From Carnobacterium_B sp040274945 (lineage in GTDB: Bacteria > Bacillota > Bacilli > Lactobacillales > Carnobacteriaceae): 64,000 nucleotides of DNA. Both the position numbers and the translations under genes were made by a program. The DNA is taken from contig NZ_JBEMAR010000009.1 of NCBI RefSeq assembly GCF_040274945.1, positions 74,681-138,680 on the forward strand. Reading direction: 5' to 3'. Positions 49,566 through 58,191 of the stretch are shown here, one piece after another. The first letter of the stretch is position 1. Each line of letters begins with the position of its first letter. The notes under the pieces are model-generated. The model saw only the letters and a list, made by a program, of their open reading frames with translations. It did no database searches and was not told the DNA's origin.

Positions 49566-50894
49566 TTAACTATTTTGTTCATTAAGAATAATATAAACTA
49601 CATCTTCATTTGATATTTCATCTCCAATTCCAACCTCAATCATCTTAATGTCGGTTTGAGCTGTTAATCCGTGTTTTTCTCCTCGTTTAATATGAAGAAT
49701 GTCGCCTTTTTTCACATCTCTCTTCTCGTTCTCAAGTATTAATGTACCTTCTCCACTTATAATGGTTAAAAACTCATCACGAAGTAAATGTTTATGGTAC
49801 TGTATTTCTTTTCCTTTGTGTAAACTGATACTCTTGGTTACACAAACACTACCGTCATCATTTTGATTATGTTCTAACACTTTTGACGTTCCCCATGACA
49901 TTTCCACGTATTTCGGAAAATTATCCAGGTGTCCTATATAATCCTTTAATTTAGCACTTTGTATTTTATCAGAAACCAGTATTCCATCTGGACTAGCTAC
50001 CACAACCATATTTTTAGCACCAAGAACGGTTATGGGAATATCTAATTCATTAATGACATGTGTATTTTCGGACTGCTCAGAAGTGATCACTTTTCCAATC
50101 GTATTTTTTTTCATGACTTCTGTCAATGTATTCCAAGTTCCTAAATCTTTCCAAAAGCCGTTGTATTCTACCATCGATATTTTGTCTTCTTTTTCAGTGA
50201 CCTCATAATCAAAACTGTTTTTAGGAAGCAGAGAATATTGAGCAAGAACATCTTCATAAGATGAAAATTCTATGTAATTATTTAAGATGTCCATTACATA
50301 AGTTGGTTTAAAAACAAAAATGCCTCCGTTCCACATAGCTCCTTTTGCAATAATATCAGCAGCTATTGATTCTGAAGGTTTTTCCATAAATCCGGCCACT
50401 CTATTATTCCCTTTTAAAATATAACCATACTTTGCGGAAGCATAAGTCGGTTTGATACCTAATAAACCTAAGTTTGTGTCATCTTGTTGGATCAAATTAT
50501 CTAAATCATATAATTTTTGAAAAAATGAGACATCCGCAAATGAATCAACTGGCATAACAGCAACAGTTTCATCCTTAGGAGTATTTTTTTTGTAGTATAA
50601 ATAAGCGGTCGCTAGAGCAATTGCCGGGAAAGTATCTCTTCTTTCAGGCTCGACTACCACTTCTACTAAATTTCCTAAATGATTACGAATAGAATTTTCT
50701 TGATTTTTCCCTGTAGCGATAATAATTTCCGATTCAATACCCGATTGCCTAATTTGTCTGTATACTCTTTGTACCATGGATTCCGGTTCATTATGTTCAT
50801 TATGAAGAAGCTTCAAAAATTGTTTGGAGCGAACATCATTGGATAATGGCCACAGACGTTGACCCGATCCTCCCGATAATAATACAATTTTCAT
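49566..50894 (-). CDS. manC: Mannose-1-phosphate guanylyltransferase with cupin domain
   Basis: A 442-residue enzyme making GDP-mannose from mannose-1-phosphate and GTP. The pyrophosphorylase signature MKIVLLSGGSGQRLWPLSND and RSKQFLKL, VVVEPERRDTFPAIALA, FMEKPSES and MWNGGIFVFK are clear. The C-terminal cupin (~345-430: SISLHKGKEIQYHKH, GDILHIKRGEKHGL) is the type II mannose-6-phosphate isomerase-like domain of bifunctional ManC/AlgA; whether it is active is not certain. It implies mannose, or a GDP-mannose derivative, in the polymer. No Gmd-type gene is present, so mannose itself is likeliest. Confidence 0.93.
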   Translation of the reverse strand: MKIVLLSGGSGQRLWPLSNDVRSKQFLKLLHNEHNEPESMVQRVYRQIRQSGIESEIIIATGKNQENSIRNHLGNLVEVVVEPERRDTFPAIALATAYLYYKKNTPKDETVAVMPVDSFADVSFFQKLYDLDNLIQQDDTNLGLLGIKPTYASAKYGYILKGNNRVAGFMEKPSESIAADIIAKGAMWNGGIFVFKPTYVMDILNNYIEFSSYEDVLAQYSLLPKNSFDYEVTEKEDKISMVEYNGFWKDLGTWNTLTEVMKKNTIGKVITSEQSENTHVINELDIPITVLGAKNMVVVASPDGILVSDKIQSAKLKDYIGHLDNFPKYVEMSWGTSKVLEHNQNDDGSVCVTKSISLHKGKEIQYHKHLLRDEFLTIISGEGTLILENEKRDVKKGDILHIKRGEKHGLTAQTDIKMIEVGIGDEISNEDVVYIILNEQNS

Positions 50895-50908
50895 TGAACA
50901 TACCTGCC

Positions 50909-52549
50909 TTATATTGTTTTTTGTAATTGAATGTGTAATTTTTCTTCCAATTCTTTTTTTATGTCTACCAATGTTAACGAAGCCGCTCCTAGGGAGTTAC
51001 CTCTTACTGAATAATAAAATTTTATTTTTGGTTCAGTTCCTGATGGTCGAATCGCGATCCAAGAACCATCCATTAAAATAAATTTCAAAACATTTTCAGC
51101 AGGAAGATTTTCGATGCCTGTTAAATAATCTCTAACCTCGATAGTATTTTCTATCAAAGAATGTCCCATTGATCTAGTTTTCTCCATCAAATCAGCAATT
51201 TTAGTTATGCCTTCTTTTCCTTTGAGCGTAACGGAATCTAAATCATCTAGATAAAAACCAAATTCCTGATAGATTTCCTCTAACCGATCAATGACAGTTT
51301 TTCCTTGTTCCAAAAGGTTTTCCGCTATTTCACAAAATAACAACGCTGCGGAGACGGCGTCTTTGTCTCTGGAATGGGTTCCAAACAAAAAACCATAACT
51401 CTCTTCATAGCCAAATAAAAAAGCATTATCTTGCTCGTCTTCATCAAATGAACTGATTTTTTCACCAATATATTTAAATCCCGTTAAAGTTTCCATAACT
51501 TTAAATCCTCGTTCTTTAGCAATGTTAGCTCCCATTTCATTGGTTACAATCGTTTTTATGATCACATTTCTTTTTTCTGGTGAACTTTTCGTAGTTAAAT
51601 AATCAACCATCAATGCACCTATTTGGTTACCTGTTAAAGTTATATACTCATCTTGCTGTCTTACTGCCACACCTAAACGATCACAGTCAGGATCTGTTGC
51701 CAAGACTAAATGTGCCTTTTCGTTTTTTGCTTGTGAAATAGCCATTTGCAAGACTTCTCTATTTTCTGGATTAGGAGATGATACTGTAGTAAAATCGCCG
51801 TCCGGCAATTCCTGTTCCTTTACAACAGAGACATTAAACGGTTCTAATATTTTTTGAATCGGTTTGTTTCCTGCCCCATGTAAAGGAGAATAAACTATTT
51901 TTAAGTTATTTCCTAATTTCTGTGTCTTGGGAAATTGATCTATAAAAGAATCTAATAGTTGATTACCCATTTGCTCTAAGTAGTCTTCATTTCCTTGCAT
52001 GTCTTTGATTACATCGAAACCTGATAAAGAATCAATATGTTTCATAACCTCTTTAGCTTCTGGAGGTGTCATCTGTCCACCTTGCTCGTTATACACCTTG
52101 TATCCATTATACTCTTTAGGATTATGACTCGCAGTGATAACCACCCCAGCATCACAACCTAAAAAACGAACTGCAAAGGACAATACAGGTGTTGGCATAC
52201 ATTCATCAAAAAGAACGGTTTTGATTCCTAGAGCAGTAAATACATCCGCTGCATGTTCTGCAAATTCACGCGATCTATTGCGCGTATCATAAGCTATTGC
52301 AATCTTAGGGTTCTCAACCACTTTAGCCATGAGATAATTACCTAGTCCATAACTGGCTTTTTTAATAGTGTATTGATTAAGGCGGTTTGTTCCTGCTCCC
52401 ATTACACCTCTAAGGCCTCCGGTTCCAAATGCTAAATCTGTGTAGAATCGATCTTCAATCTCATTTTCGTCATTAATTTGAAGTAATTCTTTCTCAGTCA
52501 TTTTATCGTACGTTAGCCATTTTTCATATTGTTCAAAGTAATTACTCAA
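50909..52549 (-). CDS. Phosphohexomutase (phosphoglucomutase/phosphomannomutase)
   Basis: A 546-residue alpha-D-phosphohexomutase. The phosphoserine loop is GVVITASHNPKEYNGYKVYN, the metal loop LATDPDCDRLGVA, the sugar-specificity loop FGYEESYGFLFG, and the phosphate loop IAIRPSGTEPKIKFYYSV. The length matches the PgcA/long PGM type rather than ManB (~460). It lies 14 bp before manC, suggesting it supplies mannose-1-phosphate; it may also supply glucose-1-phosphate for GalU. Confidence 0.92.
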   Translation of the reverse strand: MSNYFEQYEKWLTYDKMTEKELLQINDENEIEDRFYTDLAFGTGGLRGVMGAGTNRLNQYTIKKASYGLGNYLMAKVVENPKIAIAYDTRNRSREFAEHAADVFTALGIKTVLFDECMPTPVLSFAVRFLGCDAGVVITASHNPKEYNGYKVYNEQGGQMTPPEAKEVMKHIDSLSGFDVIKDMQGNEDYLEQMGNQLLDSFIDQFPKTQKLGNNLKIVYSPLHGAGNKPIQKILEPFNVSVVKEQELPDGDFTTVSSPNPENREVLQMAISQAKNEKAHLVLATDPDCDRLGVAVRQQDEYITLTGNQIGALMVDYLTTKSSPEKRNVIIKTIVTNEMGANIAKERGFKVMETLTGFKYIGEKISSFDEDEQDNAFLFGYEESYGFLFGTHSRDKDAVSAALLFCEIAENLLEQGKTVIDRLEEIYQEFGFYLDDLDSVTLKGKEGITKIADLMEKTRSMGHSLIENTIEVRDYLTGIENLPAENVLKFILMDGSWIAIRPSGTEPKIKFYYSVRGNSLGAASLTLVDIKKELEEKLHIQLQKTI

Positions 52550-52630
52550 ATTATTTCACCAACCTAAATTTATTTAAATATAATTCAAGATGAATTCCCC
52601 ACATTTTTAATGTCTCTATATACTACATAT

Positions 52631-52657
52631 ACAACTTATTCAAATTGAATAAGTTGT
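52631..52657 (+). terminator. Palindromic hairpin inside the polysaccharide cluster
   Basis: The 27-bp palindrome ACAACTTATTCAA / TTGAATAAGTTGT has a good T run only on the + exit, where no gene ends. On the minus strand it stands between the reductase stop and the mutase gene, where it may pause or process the transcript. Confidence 0.45.
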
Positions 52658-52667
52658 TTTTTTGATT

Positions 52668-53528
52668 TTATGTTTCAGTCAATTGAATTGACTCTTTTAA
52701 GTCTCTAATTTGATAATCTTTATTTTCATATTTACTCATTCCTTTTTCATACACTAAGTTACCAAAAACTTTATTAACAATATTAAAGTTTAATATTAAT
52801 TTAATAAAAGGATTAAACCACTTGATTAACTTTATTTTTTTCCCCTGAGCTTCTCCTATTAATTTTACCATTACGCTAGTCTTCACATACTCTTTATTTT
52901 GCGGGAAGAAAACTCCTAATTCTTCAAAATCTATCATTACTTTTAAAAATTCACATAAATTATCAATATGAAGCATGCTCCGCTCATTATCAATATCAGG
53001 AAAAATAATTGTCTTTTTTGCTAAATTTGCTAAACGGGGATAATTTCCTTTCGAATCCTTTCCATAAATCATTGGTGGTCTTACGATAACAATTTTAAAT
53101 TTCTCAGTTTGAAAAGATTTAATGGCTTGCTCTGCTAAAAATTTACTATTTCCATAAAAGTTGCTTGGTGTTGGGACCGTATTCTTATCAATAACTCTTT
53201 TACTATCTTTACTAACACCATACACAATGATACTGCTCATAAAAATGAACTGTTTTACACCTTCTGCTTTAGCTTTAGTTGCAAGTTCAATTGTTAAGTC
53301 CGTATTAATTTTATAATACAAATCACTTTGGTCAGACTTAGTATCTTGATGTGCAATTCCAGCAACATGTACTATAACGTCAAAAATGGAAAAATCTATT
53401 TCCTTCCATTTATCATCACGTACAGACTTTTTTTCAACTTCATACTCCTCAGGTTCTTTGCCGAGCCATTTAGCTAAACAATTTCCTACATAACTATTTT
53501 CTCCTGTTATTAGTATTTTTTTAGTCAT
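52668..53528 (-). CDS. NAD-dependent sugar epimerase/reductase (extended SDR)
   Basis: A 286-residue short-chain dehydrogenase. The nucleotide-binding start ILITGENSYVGNCLAKWL, VIVHVAGIAHQD, FIFMSSIIVYG and the catalytic YGNSK (Tyr-x3-Lys) are visible, followed by VRPPMIYGKDSKG. It resembles the 4-keto reductases of UDP-6-deoxy-HexNAc synthesis (WbpV-like). It overlaps the initiating sugar-transferase gene by 8 bp and follows the CapD-like dehydratase. Together they could make UDP-QuiNAc or UDP-FucNAc and load it on the lipid. Product stereochemistry is unknown. Confidence 0.82.
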   Translation of the reverse strand: MTKKILITGENSYVGNCLAKWLGKEPEEYEVEKKSVRDDKWKEIDFSIFDVIVHVAGIAHQDTKSDQSDLYYKINTDLTIELATKAKAEGVKQFIFMSSIIVYGVSKDSKRVIDKNTVPTPSNFYGNSKFLAEQAIKSFQTEKFKIVIVRPPMIYGKDSKGNYPRLANLAKKTIIFPDIDNERSMLHIDNLCEFLKVMIDFEELGVFFPQNKEYVKTSVMVKLIGEAQGKKIKLIKWFNPFIKLILNFNIVNKVFGNLVYEKGMSKYENKDYQIRDLKESIQLTET

Positions 53529-54144
53529 TTTTCATTGCCTCGCTACCCTTAATTGTTCCAGTTCCGCCTTCAACAACGCCATCATATTTAATAACACTTA
53601 TAATTGTCCCAATAAAACATTTCACATCAAATATAAAACTTATTTTTTTTATATATACTCCATCTAAAGCAGCTTTCTTTTGAATAGTCAGTTCATCCCG
53701 TCCATTGATTTGTGCCCAACCTGTCAAACCAGGATAGATATCATTAGCACGATAGCTATCTCTTTCTTTTACCAAATCATATTGATTCCATAAAGCTGGT
53801 CTTGGACCAATAAAACTCATTTCACTTTTAAGAATATTGATTAATTGGGGCAATTCATCTAAGCTCGTTTTTCTTAATAACTTACCCACTCTTGTAATAA
53901 ATAAATCAGGATTCTTCAATAAATGCGTTGGTGCATCTCTTGGAGTATCTATTTTCATTGTCCTGAATTTATAAATGCTAAATAATACTTTGTTTTTTCC
54001 AACTCTTTTTTGTTTGAAAAAAACTGGACCCTTTGAATCTAATTTAATTGCTATGATGATGAGTAAAAACACGGGAGATAAAATGATTAGACCAAGCAAT
54101 GCCAATACGACATCAATAACTCGTTTGAACACTTTCTGGTACAT
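53521..54144 (-). CDS. Initiating sugar-1-phosphate transferase (polyprenyl-phosphate)
   Basis: A 207-residue monotopic membrane transferase of the bacterial sugar transferase family. It has one N-terminal hydrophobic hairpin (VLALLGLIILSPVFLLIIIA), then GPVFFKQKRVGKN, FSIYKFRTMK, TRVGKLLRKTSLDELPQL, MSFIGPRPAL, and PGLTGWAQINGRDEL. These define the catalytic domain (PglC/WcaJ family). It starts repeat-unit assembly on undecaprenyl phosphate. ATG 54144 has GGGAG nine bases upstream; the start 75 bp further upstream lies well inside the dehydratase gene. It overlaps that gene by 32 bp. Confidence 0.93.
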   Translation of the reverse strand: MYQKVFKRVIDVVLALLGLIILSPVFLLIIIAIKLDSKGPVFFKQKRVGKNKVLFSIYKFRTMKIDTPRDAPTHLLKNPDLFITRVGKLLRKTSLDELPQLINILKSEMSFIGPRPALWNQYDLVKERDSYRANDIYPGLTGWAQINGRDELTIQKKAALDGVYIKKISFIFDVKCFIGTIISVIKYDGVVEGGTGTIKGSEAMKND

Positions 54145-55999
54145 CAGTATAAACTCCCTTCTCTTTGTTTTGAATTTGGTGAACAGTTTTTTTTTCTGAC
54201 TTCCCATTTGCGAATCCAATTAAGCGTTCTTTCAATTCTTTACTGTTGCATCCGTCTAGAGTATAAACAAATTCCATAACTTTAACTAATGGCATATCAG
54301 TTACTTTCCCCACAAAAATTTTCTCATATACTTGCTGATCAGTTTGTTCGCTATCTACTAACAATTCTTCATAAAGTTTTTCTCCAGTACGAATACCTGA
54401 TTCAATTATTTGGATTTCATCTTCTGTATAACCGCTAAGTTTAACAACTTTCTTAGCTAAATCAACTATTTTCACTGGTTCTCCCATATCTAAGATGAAA
54501 ATTTCTCCTCCTTGAGCTAAAGCACCTGCTTGAATAACCAATCTGCTAGCTTCAGGTATTGTCATGAAATACCTTGTCATTTTAAAATCTGTGACCGTAA
54601 CTGGTCCGCCATTTTTAATTTGTTCTTTGAATAAAGGAACCACACTTCCACGGCTTCCTAAGACATTTCCAAAACGTACAGCTGCAAACTTTGTTTCTCC
54701 AGGTTCATTTAATCCTGTGACTATCATTTCAGCAACACGCTTAGTTGCGCCCATAACATTTGGGGGATTAACAGCTTTATCAGTTGAAATCATTACAAAA
54801 CTTCCAACACCGGCTGATTTAGCAGCCTCCGCCATATTTTTCGTGCCATAAATATTATTTTTAACAGCTTCTCTAGGATTGTATTCCATCATTGGAACAT
54901 GCTTATGAGCTGCCGCATGATATACACGATCTGGTATGTACTCTTGCATCACTTCAAAGACTCTCTTACGATCTTGTATATCTGCTATTACAGGAATAAC
55001 TTCAATTTGTCCCTTATACTTTCCGTTCAACTCTTTATTAATTTGGTAAATTGAGTTTTCTCCATGTCCCAATAGTATAATCTTTTTTGGAGAAAAACGA
55101 GCAATTTGACGACAGATTTCCGAACCAATCGATCCTCCAGCTCCACTAACTAGAATAGTCTTACCATTCAATTTAGTTGCGATTTGCTGCATATCTAATT
55201 TAACTTCTTCTCGTCCAAGTAAATCCACTACATCGATTTCTCTAAATTGACTAACTGATAACTTACCTTGTAGTACATCTTCTATAGAAGGCATTTGATT
55301 TACAGTGATTTCTGCTTGGTTACAAATATCTAATATTCTTTCGTACTCTTTAGGTACCAAGGAAGGAATCGCAATTGTAATTTGTTGCACATTATATTTT
55401 TTGGCTAACTCAGGTATATCTTTTATACTGCCAATAACCGGCATTTCATACATGAAAGTATTTAACTTATAGGGATCATCATCAACAATTCCTATGAGTT
55501 TTACGTCACTTGGATTGCGTTTTAAACTACGAATAAAAACACTACCACCATTACCAGCTCCAACAATCAATGTTCTAATTTGTTGTTCAACAGAGTGCCC
55601 GTGTTTTTTTTTATATTCATGCTCATTATAGATACGCCAAACAATTCTGCTACCAACTATACTTGCTAGTGAAAAGATATAAGTTAATACAATAAATCTA
55701 AAACTTACTGTCTTCAATAGGACTACAGAAATAAGTGCAGACGCAATAAATGAAAAAGTGATACAAGCTAGAATAGCTAAGGATTCACGTATACTTGTAT
55801 AACGGTTAATTTTAGAAAATAGTTTGTACTTAGTCGCTATAATGAGATAGAGAATTATGGTTAATACAACTGTAGTAATAAAAGAGTGTATTGAAAGTAT
55901 AATATAAGGAATTAAAAAGAAATAAGCTATCAATCCTGATGTCAGTATTGAGAAACTATCAAATCCTATCAATACAATTTTTTTGATTTTTCTACTCAT
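54113..55999 (-). CDS. CapD/EpsC-like nucleotide-sugar 4,6-dehydratase
   Basis: A 628-residue membrane-bound enzyme. Four N-terminal helices (~10-130) are followed by a CoA-binding-like domain (LIVGAGNGGSVFIRSL, IGIVDDDPYKLN). The catalytic SDR domain follows (ILVSGAGGSIGSEICRQI, VYHAAAHKHVPMME, VMISTDKAVNPPNVMGATKR with Thr-Asp-Lys replacing the usual Tyr pattern, and FGNVLGSRGSVVP). These are the marks of PglF/CapD, which convert UDP-GlcNAc to the 4-keto-6-deoxy sugar. The gene starts ~520 bp after the kinase gene. It probably provides the first sugar of the unit. Confidence 0.93.
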   Translation of the reverse strand: MSRKIKKIVLIGFDSFSILTSGLIAYFFLIPYIILSIHSFITTVVLTIILYLIIATKYKLFSKINRYTSIRESLAILACITFSFIASALISVVLLKTVSFRFIVLTYIFSLASIVGSRIVWRIYNEHEYKKKHGHSVEQQIRTLIVGAGNGGSVFIRSLKRNPSDVKLIGIVDDDPYKLNTFMYEMPVIGSIKDIPELAKKYNVQQITIAIPSLVPKEYERILDICNQAEITVNQMPSIEDVLQGKLSVSQFREIDVVDLLGREEVKLDMQQIATKLNGKTILVSGAGGSIGSEICRQIARFSPKKIILLGHGENSIYQINKELNGKYKGQIEVIPVIADIQDRKRVFEVMQEYIPDRVYHAAAHKHVPMMEYNPREAVKNNIYGTKNMAEAAKSAGVGSFVMISTDKAVNPPNVMGATKRVAEMIVTGLNEPGETKFAAVRFGNVLGSRGSVVPLFKEQIKNGGPVTVTDFKMTRYFMTIPEASRLVIQAGALAQGGEIFILDMGEPVKIVDLAKKVVKLSGYTEDEIQIIESGIRTGEKLYEELLVDSEQTDQQVYEKIFVGKVTDMPLVKVMEFVYTLDGCNSKELKERLIGFANGKSEKKTVHQIQNKEKGVYTDVPESVQTSY

Positions 56000-56249
56000 G
56001 ACTTGTCTAAATTCCTCCTTTAAAATAATTCTAAAAATCCAGTTTGTTTAACCTTTTTAGTTTATCAGAAATAGTAGGGCAACGTTAATAATACCTCTTG
56101 TTATTTTATAATTTTTTTATATTTATTTAAACTAAACTCTTTTTTTAATTTTTTTATATTCTTCTTTTACGCAATCGCTATCATAAGTTGTGCAACTGTT
56201 TCTTTTTAGGTTAACAATAATTGGGTATCATACGGTTTATTTGTAATTT
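56000..56249. promoter_or_regulatory. Leader region of the capD-like gene with possible promoter
   Basis: AT-rich leader between the terminator at 56250-56283 and the capD-like gene. An extended -10, TGA-TAAACT, is present on the minus strand (56059-56067), with no good -35. No ORF is recognisable. The gene may therefore be transcribed from here and partly separate from cpsCD. Confidence 0.3.
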
Positions 56250-56283
56250 AAAAAAATAACGATTCCGTGAAGGCTGGAATCGT
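56250..56283 (-). terminator. Intrinsic terminator between cpsD and capD-like genes
   Basis: The minus-strand stem ACGATTCC / GGAATCGT (9-nt loop) is followed by TATTTTTTT. An internal terminator here would stop most transcripts after cpsD unless overcome by antitermination or bypassed by a second promoter. Confidence 0.75.
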
Positions 56284-56516
56284 GGGGTAGGAAACTCATT
56301 TAGTGAACATTGGCCAACTTCATCAATAAGATTACATGAATAGATAGTTCTTTTTGTAATATTTTTTTGTTCGTCCAACAATGTCCGTTTTTATACTTTG
56401 ATTTAATTAAAAATATTCAATTTTCTTAGCAACAGACATTCTGGCTAATGCTAAGAAATCTTCAATATATTTTGCTCTATCATTACAAATCCATAAAATA
56501 TGTCAATGTAAATCAA
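56284..56516 (-). other. Gap after cpsD with a second hairpin and coding remnant
   Basis: A perfect 10-bp hairpin, TTTCTTAGCA / TGCTAAGAAA (17-nt loop, 56422-56458), lies in a minus-strand stretch that also reads like a gene end: RAKYIEDFLALARMSVAKK, then a stop. The rest shows no gene. It could be the scar of a lost gene or insertion sequence, or a structured RNA element. Bacillus subtilis has the EAR antitermination RNA at the matching place between epsB and epsC; I cannot confirm an EAR fold. Confidence 0.4.
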
Positions 56517-57233
56517 TTATCTGATTGACTCATCTTCTCCATAATAATAATAATAATTATCTCCCTTTAATTCCACTCGGTTAAATACTACTCCAATAAC
56601 ATTTGCTTTTACTTTTCTAAGTAATTCTTTTGATTTTGTTACCATTTCTTTATCAGCACCATTTTTATTAATAACAAAAATGGTTCCATCTGTTTTATTC
56701 GACATAACTTGTGCATCTGTAACTGCGATTACAGGAGGCATATCAAAGATTATTAAATCAAAAAGTTCTTCAAATTCTATCATTAGTTGATTCATACGAT
56801 TAGAGGCTAATAACTCAGATGGGTTAGGCGGAATAACACCACTTGTGATGACAAATAAACCTTCTGTATCCAAGCTATGGGCAATATCTTTAATTTCAAC
56901 ATCTTTTTCTGTTAATAATGTAGTCAATCCATCGCGATTAGGCAAGCGAAAAGTTTTATGCACTGTGGGTTTACGCATATCAGCATCAATTATTAAAACT
57001 TTCTTACCTTGCATAGCAAAAGTAACAGCTAGATTAGCTGATATTGTTGATTTACCAGCACCAGGTCCTGCTGAAGTGATAACAAGCGTTTTAAGATTTT
57101 TATCTACCATCGAAAATTGAATATTTGTACGAATAGTTCTAAATTGCTCAGCTATTACTGAGCTTGGTCTTGTTAAAGTTACTAAACTTGGTCGTTCATT
57201 AGTATCTAGTTGTTTTTTCTTTTTATTAAACAT
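56517..57233 (-). CDS. CpsD/CapB-type tyrosine-protein kinase
   Basis: A 238-residue BY-kinase. Walker A is SAGPGAGKSTISANLA, Walker A' VLIIDADMRKPTVHK, Walker B DLIIFDMPPVIAVTDA. The C-terminus has a cluster of five tyrosines (GDNYYYYYGED), the autophosphorylation site. It needs the membrane adaptor CpsC encoded just upstream (14-bp gap) and controls polymer length and export. A GTG at 57242 overlaps the ribosome site, so ATG 57233 is preferred. The opposing phosphatase is probably the gene at 28508-29275. Confidence 0.94.
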   Translation of the reverse strand: MFNKKKKQLDTNERPSLVTLTRPSSVIAEQFRTIRTNIQFSMVDKNLKTLVITSAGPGAGKSTISANLAVTFAMQGKKVLIIDADMRKPTVHKTFRLPNRDGLTTLLTEKDVEIKDIAHSLDTEGLFVITSGVIPPNPSELLASNRMNQLMIEFEELFDLIIFDMPPVIAVTDAQVMSNKTDGTIFVINKNGADKEMVTKSKELLRKVKANVIGVVFNRVELKGDNYYYYYGEDESIR

Positions 57234-57247
57234 TTCTCTCACCTCTT

Positions 57248-57985
57248 TTATACTCTACTTTTTGTTCTTCTTGAATTTAATTCTGGGCGTTTAACTTTTA
57301 CTTCTGCATGTAATTCATCATTTGACATTTCAGAAACACTTCCTATCACTGACCAGCCTAAATCAGTGATAAATCGTTCATCTTTGACTGATTTATCCAT
57401 AAATTCTAATAAGAAGCTAATAGTGATTCCTAGAGCTAATCCAATTAGTAAACCAATCATTAAATTAAATAAATTGTTTGGTGAAATTTGATTCATATTA
57501 GGTACAGCCTCAGAAATAATTGTAACATTTTCAACATTCATAATATTTCCAATTTCTTTTTGAAAAGTTTCTGCAACAGCGTTTGAAATTTCTGCAGCTT
57601 TTTGAGGAATCTCGTCTGTTACAGTTAGTGAAAAAACCTGAGAATTTTCTTGTGTTGTAATTTCAATTTTATTTGATAATTCAGATGTTGAAAATTTAGT
57701 TTTCAAGTTTTCTCGGACTTTATCTAAAATAACTGGCCCTTTAATAATATCTTTATATGTATTAATCATCTGCACATTTGTATTTATATCTGTAAGTTGC
57801 ATTCCTTCTGCAGATTCAGTTGTTCGATTAACCAATATTTGTGTTGTAGCGTTGTACTGTGGTGTTGCAATAAAAAAAGTAAAGATCGCTGTTACTATTA
57901 AACCAACAAGACCTAGACTAACAATTACTGATAAACGTTTTTTCAATGTGCTAAAAAAATCTGATAAACTAACTTCTTCTTTCAT
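57248..57985 (-). CDS. CpsC/CapA-type chain-length regulator and kinase adaptor
   Basis: A 245-residue Wzz-family membrane protein. Helix 1 is ~17-38 (VIVSLGLVGLIVTAIFTFF) and helix 2 ~172-196 (LFNLMIGLLIGLALGITISFLL) with the nearby NQISPN motif. The loop between them is extracellular (YNATTQILVNRTTE). The C-terminal cytoplasmic tail activates the kinase. It has its own promoter at 58041-58068 and begins a cpsC-cpsD unit. It sets polysaccharide chain length together with CpsD. Confidence 0.93.
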   Translation of the reverse strand: MKEEVSLSDFFSTLKKRLSVIVSLGLVGLIVTAIFTFFIATPQYNATTQILVNRTTESAEGMQLTDINTNVQMINTYKDIIKGPVILDKVRENLKTKFSTSELSNKIEITTQENSQVFSLTVTDEIPQKAAEISNAVAETFQKEIGNIMNVENVTIISEAVPNMNQISPNNLFNLMIGLLIGLALGITISFLLEFMDKSVKDERFITDLGWSVIGSVSEMSNDELHAEVKVKRPELNSRRTKSRV

Positions 57986-58040
57986 GTTTTCCTCCTACAT
58001 ATAACCTTTTATTAGACTTTGTATCTTAACAACTTTAGAT

Positions 58041-58068
58041 AGTATACCATAACTGATTTATCTGTGAA
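58041..58068 (-). promoter_or_regulatory. Promoter of cpsC-cpsD
   Basis: On the minus strand, -35 TTCACA (58063-58068), a 16-bp spacer and an extended -10 TGG-TATACT (hexamer 58041-58046), ~55 bp before the cpsC start. Confidence 0.65.
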
Positions 58069-58150
58069 CTAATTTTCCAAATTTTTATTAATAATAGTTT
58101 GATTTTTTTTAATAATCATTTTCATAGTCGTACTATTATTAATGTATATT

Positions 58151-58191
58151 TACTCTAAAAAAAATAAAGAGCTCATTTAAGCTCTCTATTT
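58151..58191 (-). terminator. Intrinsic terminator after galU
   Basis: The minus-strand stem AAATAGAGAGCT / AGCTCTTTATTT (one mismatch, 6-nt loop) is followed by T-rich sequence. It separates the ugd-galU unit from cpsCD. Confidence 0.8.

Noticed and set aside
56251..56340. End of an ISL3-type insertion sequence in the cpsD-capD gap
   Set aside because: The hairpin and flanking bases recall such ends, but I could not identify a transposase remnant or matching terminal inverted repeats, so it is recorded only as a terminator and a possible scar.
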